From the NCBI RefSeq assembly GCF_014203325.1, contig NZ_JACHIV010000001.1, positions 5,271,501-5,335,500 on the forward strand: a stretch of 64,000 nt of DNA, given 5' to 3'. Made by a program: the position numbers and the translations under genes. Numbering within the stretch: the stretch's first letter is position 1; each line of letters opens with the position of its first letter. This stretch comes from Saccharopolyspora gloriosae (GTDB lineage Bacteria; Actinomycetota; Actinomycetes; Mycobacteriales; Pseudonocardiaceae). Under the pieces are notes generated by a model. The model worked only from the letters and a program-made list of their open reading frames with translations, had not been told where the DNA came from and made no database searches. Of this stretch, positions 25,140-35,232 are shown one piece after another.

Positions 25140-26318
25140 GTGGGCTACGCATTCGATCTCGATGATGTGGCCTTCCTGCGGTCCCCCGCCGGGGCCGAGG
25201 CCGTCGCGGTCGTGGCGCAACGGCCGCTGACCGCGGACTCGCGGCTGGCCGACGTCGCCGCCGCTCGGGCCGCCGCCGGAGCGCGCTTCGCCGGGGCCGT
25301 GCTGGAGACCGCGGTGCTGCGCGGCCGAGCCGAGTCCAAATTGGACGGTGCCGGGCAGTGGCTGTTCACCGCGGACTCGTTGCAGCAGGCGACCACCGCC
25401 GCCGTCGCCCGGCACCGCGCCCGCCGGCTCACCGGCCGCGCCGTGCACGACGTGACCTGTTCGATCGGCGCGGACCTCCGGGAAGTGGCGCTGGTCGCCG
25501 AGCGCTGCATCGGCTCCGACCTCGACGAGGTCCGGCTCGCCATGGCCCGGCACAACCTCACCGCCGACGGCAGTTCCGCGGGCCTCGTGCGCGCGGACGC
25601 GCTGCGCCCCACCAGCACCGGGACCACGATCGTCGCCGACCCCGCGCGCCGCGACGGCACCGGCCGCCGCCGCTGGAACCCGGCCGACCTGGTGCCGCCG
25701 CTGGACGCGCTGCTCGACGTCCACGCCGGCCGCGACATGGTCGTGAAGTGCGCGCCCGGCCTCGACTTCGACGCCATCCCCGACCACGCCGAGGTGGAGA
25801 TCGTCTCGCTCGCCGGGCAGGTCCGGGAAGCCGCCGTGTGGCTCGGCGACCTCGCCGAGCACGGGGTGCGGCGGCGCGCCACCGTGCTGCGCGCCGGCGG
25901 AGCTCCCGACGAACTCACCGATCAGGCCCCCGACGAGTGCCCCGTGCTCGACGTCGGCCAGTGGATCGTCGACCCCGACGGTGCCGTGGTGCGCGCCGGA
26001 CTGGTCCGCCACTACGCGGCGCGGCACGGGCTCGGGCAGCTCGACCCGCGCATCGCCTACCTCACCGGCGACGCGCCACCGCCCGGCATCCGGGCGTTCC
26101 GGGTGATCGACCACGGGAAGTACGCGGAGAAGACGCTGCGAGCGCTGCTGCGCGACCACGACGTGGGGCGGCTGGAGATCATGACCCGCGGCGTCGACGT
26201 CGACCCCGACGCGCTGCGCCGCAGGCTCAAACCGCGCGGCAGCACCGAAGCGACGGTCATCATCACCCGCGTCGGCAGCACCCCCCGCGCCTACCTCTGC
26301 CGAGCCGAACGCACCTGA
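25140..26318 (+). CDS. Class I SAM-dependent methyltransferase with THUMP-like C-terminal domain
   Basis: About 392 residues. The Rossmann region has the SAM loop VHDVTCSIGADLREVALVAERCIGSDLDEVRL, then VADPARRDGTGRRRWNPADL as the catalytic-loop region (DPARR). The C-terminal 80 residues (FRVIDHGKYAEKTLRALLRDHDVGRLEIMTRGVDVDPDALRRRLKP) match the THUMP-like domain of actinobacterial methyltransferases. The target is likely RNA. The start is uncertain: GTG 25140 has GGTGGTGGG upstream and matches the domain start; GTG 25119 is in frame. Confidence 0.85.
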   Translation: MGYAFDLDDVAFLRSPAGAEAVAVVAQRPLTADSRLADVAAARAAAGARFAGAVLETAVLRGRAESKLDGAGQWLFTADSLQQATTAAVARHRARRLTGRAVHDVTCSIGADLREVALVAERCIGSDLDEVRLAMARHNLTADGSSAGLVRADALRPTSTGTTIVADPARRDGTGRRRWNPADLVPPLDALLDVHAGRDMVVKCAPGLDFDAIPDHAEVEIVSLAGQVREAAVWLGDLAEHGVRRRATVLRAGGAPDELTDQAPDECPVLDVGQWIVDPDGAVVRAGLVRHYAARHGLGQLDPRIAYLTGDAPPPGIRAFRVIDHGKYAEKTLRALLRDHDVGRLEIMTRGVDVDPDALRRRLKPRGSTEATVIITRVGSTPRAYLCRAERT

Positions 26319-26489
26319 AGCCGATCACCCTCCGCACCCCTGCCCGGATCCGCATTTCACCCGCACCCGCGCAATTCGCGAGAAATCGCGGGACACCAGG
26401 GAAAACGGGGTCACGATCGTGGAGCCGGACGCGGAGCGGAAGCAGGTCTCACCACGCCGAGGGTCACTCGGCCCAGCTTCGAACACCGC

Positions 26490-27239
26490 TCACTGGCCGA
26501 CGATGCTGACCTGACGCGTCTCGGACGGGCCGTCCCACGTGCGGGGCAGCGGCGTGGCGACGTCCGGAGCGACGACGTCCACGATGGCGTCCAGCGCCGC
26601 CTCCGCCTTCCCGACCCACAAGTGCTTGGTGTCGTCGAAACCGGTGACCGTCGCCTGCGGGATCGTCGCGAACCGGCGGCGCGCCTCCTCCGGGCGGAGG
26701 TAGTCGTCGAACTCCGGGACCAGCGCGTGCACCGGCTTGCCCGACTCGCCCCACGCCCGCAAGTGCTCCTCGGTGCTCCAGCGCAACGGCGGCGAGATCA
26801 GGATCGCGCCCCGCACCAGCGGATCCAGCCCGTGCACGAGCGTGAGGTCCGTGCCGAACGACCAGCCCACCAGCCACACGTCCGGCAAGTCGTGGAACTC
26901 GGCGTACTCCAGCGCCGCGGCGACGTCGAACCGCTCGGAGTCGCCGTTGTCGAACGAACCCTCGCTGCGCCCCGCCTCGCTGGCCGTGCCGCGGGTGTTG
27001 AACCGCAGCACGGCGAGATCGGCCAGCGCGGGCAGCCGGAACGCCGCCTTGCGGTAGAGGTGCGAGTCCATCATCCCGCCGTGCGTCGGCAACGGGTGCA
27101 GGCACACCAGCGTGGCTCGCGGAGCACCGTTCGCGGGCAACGACAACTCACCGATCAACCGCAGCTCATCGGCGGTGTGCAGGGTGATCTGCTCCCGCTC
27201 GGCGGGCAGCACGGTGTTGGCGCGGATCTCGGTGCTCAT
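26490..27239 (-). CDS. Alpha/beta hydrolase
   Basis: 249-residue serine hydrolase of the KANL3/Tex30-like or dienelactone-hydrolase-like type. The nucleophile elbow is GWSFGT; strand and oxyanion landmarks are LVCLHPLPTHGGMMDSHLYRKAA and LAVLRFNTRGTASEAGRSEG. The acid is probably in VPEFDDYLRPEE, and the His is in DDTKHLWVG. ATG 27239 gives MSTEIRANTVLPAEREQITL. Substrate unknown. It precedes nothing obvious; the small zinc-ribbon gene lies upstream on the same strand. Confidence 0.85.
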   Translation of the reverse strand: MSTEIRANTVLPAEREQITLHTADELRLIGELSLPANGAPRATLVCLHPLPTHGGMMDSHLYRKAAFRLPALADLAVLRFNTRGTASEAGRSEGSFDNGDSERFDVAAALEYAEFHDLPDVWLVGWSFGTDLTLVHGLDPLVRGAILISPPLRWSTEEHLRAWGESGKPVHALVPEFDDYLRPEEARRRFATIPQATVTGFDDTKHLWVGKAEAALDAIVDVVAPDVATPLPRTWDGPSETRQVSIVGQ

Positions 27240-27288
27240 CGGCTCGATCCTCCCACGCCCACCAGGCCGCACCGGTGTGAGATGCCCG

Positions 27289-27603
27289 TCAGGACCAGCG
27301 CCGAGTGGGCCCGCGGCGCCCGCGCGCCCGCCAGCACCCGCTGTGCCAGTGCCGCCGGTCGGCGACGTCGCCCTGCTCGTCGGCGGGCCACGCCACGACG
27401 TGGCCGACACCCGGCCGCACCTCGTGGTCGCATCCCGGGCAGCGGTAGGTCTTCGTGGCCTGCGCGGCCGGAACGGTCCGCACCACCCACTCGCCGTCCG
27501 GTCCTTCCTCCACCCTGGACCAGCCGAAACCGGAACCCATCGGCCGAGGACCCGGCCCCGGCGAATCACCGGTCGGGCGCTGAGGACGATTGCGGCGCGG
27601 CAC
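27289..27603 (-). CDS. Small conserved actinobacterial protein with Cys/His metal-site motif
   Basis: 104 residues. It begins PRRNRPQRPTGD and contains GWSRVEEGPDGEWVVRTV, then YRCPGCDHEVRPGVGHVVAWP and HWHSGCW. The CPGC pair together with HWHxxC suggests one zinc site. Homologues in databases often carry the misleading name ATP/GTP-binding protein. GTG 27603 is preceded by GGTGGGGG. Function unknown. It lies 49 nt upstream of the hydrolase and may share its transcript. Confidence 0.8.
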   Translation of the reverse strand: MPRRNRPQRPTGDSPGPGPRPMGSGFGWSRVEEGPDGEWVVRTVPAAQATKTYRCPGCDHEVRPGVGHVVAWPADEQGDVADRRHWHSGCWRARGRRGPTRRWS

Positions 27604-27646
27604 GCCCCCACCGTAACGGCACCGGCCCGTGCCCGTATCCAGCCCT

Positions 27647-28615
27647 CTACGGCCGAGGGAGCCCCGGCCAGGCGCGTTCCGCGAGGCCCCTGGCGAACTC
27701 GCACGCGTCCAGCCCGGTGCCATCGGGGTACGCCACGACGATCATCGCCACCTCGACCTGGCCGCCGCCCGGTTCGCCGAACGGGAGGTGCCCCGTCTCC
27801 GCCGAGCACAACGGGGTTCTCGGGTCGCCGCCGACGACGCTGGTCACCGTGCGGCGACCCGCGATCGACTCCTCCACCGCCGACCCGTGCAGCACGGCAG
27901 GCGGATCACCCGCGGTGTGCACCAACCGCACCCGCGGCGACGCGGCGTCCTGCTGCCCCCACTGGCACTGGTGGCCCGCCGGGGAACCCTCCGGCTCGGC
28001 CTCCTCCAGGCCCGGTACCTCGCGCACCACCTCGGTGCCGAGCACCCGGCACGGGTCACTCAACGCCAGCGAATTCGGCGGGTACGGGCGGTGGCGCACC
28101 TGGTGCCGCCCGATCGCGGCGACGACGTCACCCGCCCCCGCCTCCGCCAGCCCGCACAGCGCGGCACCCGGCGCACCATCGAGCTGATCGGCGCTGACCA
28201 GCAAGGAATTGCCGTCACCGAACAGGACCCGCCGCGTGCAATGCCCCGGCAACGGCGCCTCCCGCGCGATCCGGAACGCGCCCGCGCCGACCACCGGATC
28301 GGCCTGCCGCGGAGCTTCCCGCGCGAGTTCGCCGACCTTCAGCTGCGCCAGCGCGCCCTCCGCCATCCGGACCCGGAACAAGCAGTAGTCCAACGAGACC
28401 GTGCCCGCGTCGCGCGCCTCGCCGAACTTCGCCAACGACGCGGGATCGATCAGCGAACACGGATCGACCGTGCGCGGATCACCGAGAGCCCCGGTCACCG
28501 ACGCGGACTCGCGGTCCGACACGGGTTCCGGACGCTGCTGCGCGACACCGCTGCAACCGACGGCCCACAGCAGCAACGACACCAGCACCACCGGCAGACC
28601 AAGAAAACGCGGCAT
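27647..28615 (-). CDS. DUF3558-type lipoprotein
   Basis: 322-residue exported lipoprotein. The signal MPRFLGLPVVLVSLLLWAVGC ends in a lipobox Cys at residue 21. Two repeats with the DUF3558 signature are visible: VDPCSLIDPASLAKFG and, later, LSDPCRVLGTEVV, each followed by further Cys residues likely to pair. This family is typical of Pseudonocardiales and mycobacteria and its role is unknown. A second member lies at 33812-34774. Confidence 0.82.
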   Translation of the reverse strand: MPRFLGLPVVLVSLLLWAVGCSGVAQQRPEPVSDRESASVTGALGDPRTVDPCSLIDPASLAKFGEARDAGTVSLDYCLFRVRMAEGALAQLKVGELAREAPRQADPVVGAGAFRIAREAPLPGHCTRRVLFGDGNSLLVSADQLDGAPGAALCGLAEAGAGDVVAAIGRHQVRHRPYPPNSLALSDPCRVLGTEVVREVPGLEEAEPEGSPAGHQCQWGQQDAASPRVRLVHTAGDPPAVLHGSAVEESIAGRRTVTSVVGGDPRTPLCSAETGHLPFGEPGGGQVEVAMIVVAYPDGTGLDACEFARGLAERAWPGLPRP

Positions 28616-28670
28616 CGCCCCAGACTAACTTTGTTCGGGGTGGGGGTCGTTTTGCCCGGGGGGGTGGGTG

Positions 28671-28769
28671 GCGGAACCTCAGTCGGTCTCTCGCTGCGGG
28701 ATCTTTTTCCCGAGTGGCTCCGCCACGAGGGAAAAAGCTGTCCTCGCGAGAGACCGACTGAGAACCCGC
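28671..28769 (+). repeat. 99-nt covarying hairpin element, copy 4
   Basis: Arm CTCAGTCGGTCTCTCGC (28678-28694) pairs exactly with 28746-28762. The 51-nt interior is identical to copy 2. It lies in the gap upstream of the DUF3558 gene and is antisense to both flanking genes, so a terminator role for those genes does not fit this copy. Confidence 0.9.
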
Positions 28770-28794
28770 GGGTAGTCGGCTTTTGGACGTGGGC

Positions 28795-29020
28795 TATTCG
28801 CTGCGCGAATACAGGCACGGCCTTCGGCCGCCAGGCAGGCTTGCTTCGCCGCCCAAGGCACGGCTACGCCGCAAAGGCACGGCTACGCCCGCCCAAAGCA
28901 CGGCTACGCCGCAAAGGCACGGCCTCCGGCCGCAAAGCAGGCGTGGCTTCGCCCGCCCAAAGCACGGCTACGCCGCGAAGCACGGCCTCCGGCCGCGAGG
29001 CAGGCTTAACTTCGCCCGCA
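28795..29020 (+). repeat. Mini-hairpin string after copy 4
   Basis: TATTCGC-TGC-GCGAATA (28795-28811), then units with GGCC-TTC-GGCC, CGGC-TAC-GCCG, GGCC-TCC-GGCC and GGC-TTC-GCC. The units are those of the 16439 array in partly scrambled order. 29021-29158 beyond it is featureless. Confidence 0.8.
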
Positions 29021-29158
29021 CGGAGCGCGGAGCACGGCGTGGCAGGTGTGGGTTTGCTCGTTTGCGGTGCTGGCTTCGGCCGTGCAGTGGGCTTCGGCGG
29101 TCGCCGGGGGCGGTCCACTTCGGACTGGGATGGGGCGTTGCGGGCCGTCCCGTCGGGG

Positions 29159-29836
29159 TCATTCGCCGAAGTTCTGGTCCACCAGGTCGAGGATGCGCTG
29201 CACGGCCGCGCCCGCGTCGGCGCCCGTCGCGACCAGGGTGATCCGGTCGCCCTTGCGGGCGCCGAGCCCCATCAGGCCGAGCACGCTAGCCGCGTCCGCC
29301 TCCGACTCGCCCGCCCGCACCCGGACGTCCGCCTGCAAGCCGGTGAGGCTGCGCGCCAGCAACGCCGCCGGGCGAGCGTGCAGGCCGACCTCGTTGCGCA
29401 GCTCGATCTCCTCGGTGATCGACTCGGCGGCGTCGGCGACCGGCGCCTGCTCCGCCTCCGAACCGACCCCGGCGGCGGTCGCGGCCCGCGCCACCGCATC
29501 CCGGTCCTTGCCGCCCTGCGCCTCCACGGCGGCCGCCACCGCGCCCTCGACCAGCGGCGCATCCGCCACGATCGCCGTCGTCGGGTCGCCCAGCGACTCC
29601 ACCGCGAGCTCCGCCGTCATCTGCGCGCTGCCCAAGTCGTAGAGCAGCACGACGCCCGAACCGGAATCGGCGTCCGACAACGCGGCCGAGACCTTGTCGA
29701 AGTCGGTGCCGACGGCACCGCCCGCCAGACCCCCCGCGGGCACGACCCGCACGTCCGGCGCCATCTGCGCGGCGAGCTCCGCCACACCGGCGGCGAGCCG
29801 CTCGCTGTGCGAGACGATGACCAGGCCGACACTCAT
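29159..29836 (-). CDS. dhaM: Dihydroxyacetone kinase phosphotransfer protein DhaM (EIIA-HPr fusion)
   Basis: PTS relay protein that rephosphorylates DhaL-ADP. The EIIA-mannose-type domain has phospho-His10 in LVIVSHSERLA; it continues through LLYDLGSAQMTAELAVE. A fused HPr domain near residue 150 has phospho-His in EVGLHARPAALLARSL, plus SVLGLMGLGARKGD. The third (enzyme-I-like) domain of E. coli DhaM is missing, so a separate enzyme I must feed it. 225 residues; ATG 29836 overlaps the dhaL stop by one base (GTG 29839 also possible). Confidence 0.93.
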   Translation of the reverse strand: MSVGLVIVSHSERLAAGVAELAAQMAPDVRVVPAGGLAGGAVGTDFDKVSAALSDADSGSGVVLLYDLGSAQMTAELAVESLGDPTTAIVADAPLVEGAVAAAVEAQGGKDRDAVARAATAAGVGSEAEQAPVADAAESITEEIELRNEVGLHARPAALLARSLTGLQADVRVRAGESEADAASVLGLMGLGARKGDRITLVATGADAGAAVQRILDLVDQNFGE

Positions 29837-30468
29837 CACACGGACCTCGATTCGACGAACGCGGACAGCAGCAGCGCGGTCGACCGGGCACCCGGATCGA
29901 CATGCCCCGCGCTGCGTTCTCCCAAGTAAGAAGCCCGGCCCTTGCGGGCGACGAGCGGTTCGGTGGCCTGCGCCCCGGAATGCGCGGCCTGCGCCGCCAC
30001 CTCCAGCACCCTGGCGGGACCGGCGCCGTCGGCGGCGGCCGCCTTCGCCGCATCCACCGCCGGGATCAGGGCGTCCACCATCGTCTTGTCCCCCGCCACG
30101 GCTTTGCCGCGGGCGACGACACCGTCCAACCCGGCCTGCAAGGCCGCAGCCACCGCCGGACCGTCCAGCTCCGGCGCATCGCCCACCGCCGCCGCGGCGC
30201 GCAGGAAAGCCGTGCCGTAGAGCGGACCGGACGCGCCACCGACCGTCGAGATCAACGTGGTCGCGACCTGCTTGAGCACCGCACCCGGCGTCTCCGGCAC
30301 CGCCGTGTCCAGCTTCGACACGACCGCGCGGAAACCCCGATCCATGTTCTCGCCGTGGTCGGCGTCGCCGATCACCCTGTCCAGCTGGATCAGCTCATCC
30401 CGATGCGCGGAGACCGCCGCCGCGCCCGCCTGCAGCGCGCCGATCACGTCCGTTGCCGTGCAACCCAT
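29836..30468 (-). CDS. dhaL: Dihydroxyacetone kinase subunit L
   Basis: ADP-binding subunit of PTS-dependent dihydroxyacetone kinase; it transfers phosphate from DhaM to dihydroxyacetone on DhaK. The Mg-ADP site is IGDADHGENMDRGF, near residue 32; TVGGASGPLYGTAF and GDKTMVDALIPA follow. 210 residues, standard length. 18 nt after dhaK and overlapping dhaM. Confidence 0.94.
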   Translation of the reverse strand: MGCTATDVIGALQAGAAAVSAHRDELIQLDRVIGDADHGENMDRGFRAVVSKLDTAVPETPGAVLKQVATTLISTVGGASGPLYGTAFLRAAAAVGDAPELDGPAVAAALQAGLDGVVARGKAVAGDKTMVDALIPAVDAAKAAAADGAGPARVLEVAAQAAHSGAQATEPLVARKGRASYLGERSAGHVDPGARSTALLLSAFVESRSV

Positions 30469-30486
30469 CTAGTCCACCCGTCCTAG

Positions 30487-31482
<996 letters not shown>

Positions 31483-32052
31483 CGTTGGCCTCCTTGCCGC
31501 CGGTTCGCGACCGCGGCGCCACCTGCTCGACGACCGGGCTCGCGGGAACGTACGGACTCCCGGACCGAATGTGCCCGCAAGAGCCGCCTCATCGCATCCT
31601 CGCGCCGATCCGAACCGGGCGGAACCTCCCACTCCGGAGCGCACATTCGATCACTCCGAGCGGGCAGGTTACGCGGGGACGGCCACATTCCGATCACGCC
31701 CCGCACAGCACATGCCCTGCACGTGGCACCCCACCCGCCACCGGCCACAACGCCCTGCCGGAGAGGAGGGGAACCTTCCTGTCACCGAGCCGAGGAAGGT
31801 CGCCTTCCTGCCATCCGCGAGCGGGGCGCGCAGCCCAGCACGGCGCGGCTCCAGCCGCCCCGGCCGTCGCGTGACGAGGAAGGGAACCTTCCTGCCACCG
31901 GCGCGAGCAAGGGAACCTTTCTGTCACTCCCACCGCCATCGCCCGGCACGCCCTGCGAGGAAGGGAACCTTCCTGTCACCGAACGGCGCGACCGGGCCAG
32001 CCCGCAGCGCGGGCTCGGTTCGGTTCGGAAAGCTCCCCTCCTCGGGGGTGGT
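31483..32052. repeat. Gene-free gap with five dispersed-palindrome half sites
   Basis: 570 bases with no gene. Half sites in one orientation at 31763-31786, 31792-31816, 31875-31899, 31905-31928 and 31955-31980, all forms of GAGGAAGGGAACCTTCCTGTCACC. The 31792 copy has the loop changed (AAGG-TCG-CCTT) with the stem kept. This is the densest cluster of this repeat family in the window. Confidence 0.75.
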
Positions 32053-33564
32053 TCAGCGGCCTCGGGTGAGGCGGATCAGCCGCACGACGGCGCCGACCGT
32101 GCCCTTCGAGCGGGCGAAGGTCATCGGGTTCAGCGGGATGCGGAACTTGGTGCGGGTCATCGACTGCGGGCGGCTGAACTCGCGCAGCCCGTCCTCACCG
32201 TGGATGCGGCCGAACCCGGAGTCGCCGACACCCCCGAACGGCAACGCCGGAACGGCCGCGAACGAGATCACCGAGTTGACCGCGACCATCCCGGAGCGCA
32301 GCTTCCGCGCGAGCTCGACGCCGCGGGAGCGCGAGAACACGGTGCCGCCGAGGCCGTAGCGGCCCTGGTTGGCGCGCGCCACGCCCTCCTCCGCGTCGTG
32401 GACGCGTTCGACGACGATCGTCGGGCCGAACGTCTCTTCCACGGCGGCCTCCGAGTCGGCGGGGACGTCGACCAGCACCACCGGTTCCACGAACGGCGGG
32501 CGCACCGAGTCCTTGCCGCCGATCACCGCGCGCGCTCCCGCGTCCAAGGCCGAGTCGACGTGCCTGCGGATCACCTCGACCTGCGAGGGCATCGTGATCG
32601 GCCCCAGGTCGGCGCCGGGCTCGCCACCGGGGCGGAGCTTCTTGGCGCGTTCGGCGACGAGTTCGAGGAACCGGTCGGCGACGGCCTCGACGACGAACAC
32701 CCGTTCCACGCCGATGCAGGTCTGGCCGGCGTTGGACATGCCGCCCCACACGGCCGCCTCCGCCGCGGCCCGCAGGTCGGCGTCGGCATCGACGATCAAC
32801 GCGTCCTTGCCGCCGCACTCCACGAGGACCGGGGTCAGCGTCTGCGCGCACGCCGTCATCACGCGCTTGCCCGTCTCGGTCGACCCGGTGAACGCCACCT
32901 TGTCCACTCCCGAAGCGCACAGCGCGGCACCCGTCTCGCCGAAACCGGTGGTCAGCGCCAGCACCGGGTGCTCGGGCACGATCTCGGCGAAGCTGTCCAC
33001 CAGCCAGCGGCCGACGCCGGGGGTGAGCTCGCTCGGTTTGAACACCACGGAGTTGCCCGCGGCGAGCGCGTAGGCGATCGAGCCCATCGGTGTGAACGCC
33101 GGGTAGTTCCACGGGCCGATCACACCGACGACGCCGAACGGCAGGTACTCGACGGTGGCGGCCTGGTTCGCCATCAGCACGCCGGAGCCGACCTTGCGGC
33201 GGCGCAGCACCTTCTCCGCCTTGTTGGCGGCCCAGTGCAGGTGGTCGATGACGAGGACCAGTTCCAGCCGGGCGTCGTCGAGCGGTTTGCCGGTCTCCGA
33301 ACAGATCACCCCGGCGAGTTCGTCGATCCCGCGCACCAGCCGGGCGCGCCACTGGTCGAGGCGCTTCTTCCGTTCCGCGAAGCCGAGTTCCGCCCACCAC
33401 CGACCGGCCACGCGGGCCGATTCCACGATCTCGTTGACCTCGGTGGCGTCGTGCAGCGGATACCGTCCCACGACCTCGCCGGTCCGCGGATCGAGCGAGT
33501 CGAACGACTGCGCTGAGGCCGCTCCGGCAATCGTGTCGGCGTCGCCGTTGGCGGTCCGGGTCAT
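32053..33564 (-). CDS. NAD(P)-dependent aldehyde dehydrogenase
   Basis: 503-residue ALDH superfamily enzyme, similar to succinate-semialdehyde/fatty-aldehyde types. Motifs: GVIGPWNYP, FKPSELTP, FTGSTETGKRV, catalytic Glu in LVECGGKDALIV and catalytic Cys in NAGQTCIGVERVFV. The C-terminal MTRTKFRIPLNPMTFARSKGTVGAVVRLIRLTRGR tail is basic and longer than usual. ATG 33564 precedes a low-complexity leader. Specific substrate cannot be set. Monocistronic. Confidence 0.92.
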   Translation of the reverse strand: MTRTANGDADTIAGAASAQSFDSLDPRTGEVVGRYPLHDATEVNEIVESARVAGRWWAELGFAERKKRLDQWRARLVRGIDELAGVICSETGKPLDDARLELVLVIDHLHWAANKAEKVLRRRKVGSGVLMANQAATVEYLPFGVVGVIGPWNYPAFTPMGSIAYALAAGNSVVFKPSELTPGVGRWLVDSFAEIVPEHPVLALTTGFGETGAALCASGVDKVAFTGSTETGKRVMTACAQTLTPVLVECGGKDALIVDADADLRAAAEAAVWGGMSNAGQTCIGVERVFVVEAVADRFLELVAERAKKLRPGGEPGADLGPITMPSQVEVIRRHVDSALDAGARAVIGGKDSVRPPFVEPVVLVDVPADSEAAVEETFGPTIVVERVHDAEEGVARANQGRYGLGGTVFSRSRGVELARKLRSGMVAVNSVISFAAVPALPFGGVGDSGFGRIHGEDGLREFSRPQSMTRTKFRIPLNPMTFARSKGTVGAVVRLIRLTRGR

Positions 33565-33811
33565 GGGCTGCCTCCCACCGTTTCAATGGTCGTTGTAATT
33601 CGGCAGCCTACGGAAATACCGGGCGCGGCGGCAGGTACTCGGGTCGAAAGCGGGCAATCACATGTGAACGGCGCGAAGTTCGTCATCAGCGTCGCGAATC
33701 GGCTACGACCGGTGCTCACGACTCTTCGCGGGCCGTGCCGGCCCGGGTGCGCTGAGTCGCGTGCCCGGACGACCGACAGCCACCCGCGGTGATCCACCGC
33801 ACGCCGACGGG

Positions 33812-34774
33812 TCACCCCCGCGGGAGTTTCGCCCGCGCCGCGCGAGCGGCACCGATCGCGTTCGCGCACGGGTCGAGCGGGATCCGCCCGGCGTTGCTCA
33901 CCGACACCTCGACGAGCTCGTCGTCCCCGGACGGCTTGGCGACGCCCCGGTTCTCCCACTGCACCCGGCAGGTACCCGGGGTGGCTCCCGGCAGCACCGA
34001 GGCGAACTGACCGCCCAGGTCGGCCGGCGGGACCGGGCCCGTCTCCACCCGGCCCGATCCGAAGCGCACGTTCGCCGACACCCCGTTCTCCGGGGTCCAG
34101 CCGCACCGGAACAGGCCGCGGGCAACGGCGGGCGCGGTGGCGCCGGCCAGCGCGTCGCGGGCCTCGACGGGGTTGAGCATCGCGCACGGGTCGTAGGAGG
34201 CGATCGATCCCCCGCCGCCGCCGATCGGCGGATCGGTGCGGAGGGTGTCGACGATCCTGGTCATGATCTGCACCGCGGCCGAGCACGGGTCGGTCGCCCC
34301 ATCGCTGAGCAGTTGGACCTGCATGCCGTGGCGGGTGCCCAGGACGTCGGCGCCGGACCCCTGGTAGGCGGCGCGGACGAAGCACGTCTCGTCCTCGGGC
34401 AGCACCTCGCCCGGCAACCCGCCGATGCGGTGGGTGTCGACGTTGTAGACGTCGTTGTCCAGGTACAGCGTGGCGTTGAACTGCTCGCCGTCGTGGTCCT
34501 TCATGAAGTTCGAGCAGGACCCCAACTCGCCCCGGGTGTCCGAGGCGGGCTCGCCGTACTGCTCCAGCCCGGCGGAGCGCAGTGCCGCGCACGGGTCGAC
34601 CGAGCGCAACCGGTCCGGCGCGAACGCGTCGTCGAAGACCGCGTCCGCGTCCACGTCGAACTCGACGACCGGCACGGTCTCCCGCTGCGACGTCGCCCTC
34701 CCCATGCCGGTGGCGCAGCCTGCGGCGGTGAGCAGGACGAGCAGGGTCGCGGTCAAGGTCACGAGTCTGGACAC
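33812..34774 (-). CDS. DUF3558-type lipoprotein
   Basis: 320 residues. Signal MSRLVTLTATLLVLLTAAGC with lipobox Cys at residue 20. Two DUF3558 repeats begin VDPCAALRSAGLEQYG and YDPCAMLNPVEARDAL, each with later Cys (ELGSCSNFM; LFRCGWTPENG) and the ending LDPCANAIGAARAA. Possibly a cell-wall-facing binding protein; function unknown. Relative of the 27647 gene product. Confidence 0.83.
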   Translation of the reverse strand: MSRLVTLTATLLVLLTAAGCATGMGRATSQRETVPVVEFDVDADAVFDDAFAPDRLRSVDPCAALRSAGLEQYGEPASDTRGELGSCSNFMKDHDGEQFNATLYLDNDVYNVDTHRIGGLPGEVLPEDETCFVRAAYQGSGADVLGTRHGMQVQLLSDGATDPCSAAVQIMTRIVDTLRTDPPIGGGGGSIASYDPCAMLNPVEARDALAGATAPAVARGLFRCGWTPENGVSANVRFGSGRVETGPVPPADLGGQFASVLPGATPGTCRVQWENRGVAKPSGDDELVEVSVSNAGRIPLDPCANAIGAARAARAKLPRG

Positions 34775-34952
34775 GCGATCACAGTAGCCAGCGAACCCGC
34801 CCGGCCGGTCCGGAACCGGTCATTCTCCGCCTGCGAACGGCGAATTCGTCCTGGGCACGCGAACGCGGCGCCGCCGATCGAGCCGAAGCCACGATCGACG
34901 ACGCCGCGCGGTGCCGCCGCGTTCCGGACCGCGAGGACCGGAACGGGCGAGG

Positions 34953-35219
34953 TCAGTGCTCGGCGGCACTCTCCTCGGTGGAGCCGTCAGGAACGATCAG
35001 GGGCCGCAACCGGACCCACAGGGCGAACGCGACGGCGAACACGAGCATGCCGAGCCCGCTCCACAGGTTGATGTTCATCCCGGCGGCCTTCGCCACGTCC
35101 TCGGCGCTCGCGGTGGCACCGAGGACGGTGAGCACCAGGCCGTACAGGAAGAACAGCACAGCGATGATCAACCGGATGTCGAAGGCGCCCGCAGTGCGCT
35201 TGGGTGTCTCAGTAGCCAT
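34953..35219 (-). CDS. Small two-helix membrane protein linked to the sodium symporter
   Basis: 88 residues with two transmembrane helices: LIIAVLFFLYGLVLTVLGA and LWSGLGMLVFAVAFALWVRLRPL. It lies 13 nt after the SSS symporter gene on the same strand. Such small partners are regularly found beside SSS carriers in actinobacteria and may be an accessory subunit. Unnamed family as far as I can tell. Confidence 0.8.
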   Translation of the reverse strand: MATETPKRTAGAFDIRLIIAVLFFLYGLVLTVLGATASAEDVAKAAGMNINLWSGLGMLVFAVAFALWVRLRPLIVPDGSTEESAAEH

Positions 35220-35232
35220 GGGGTTCCTCCGG

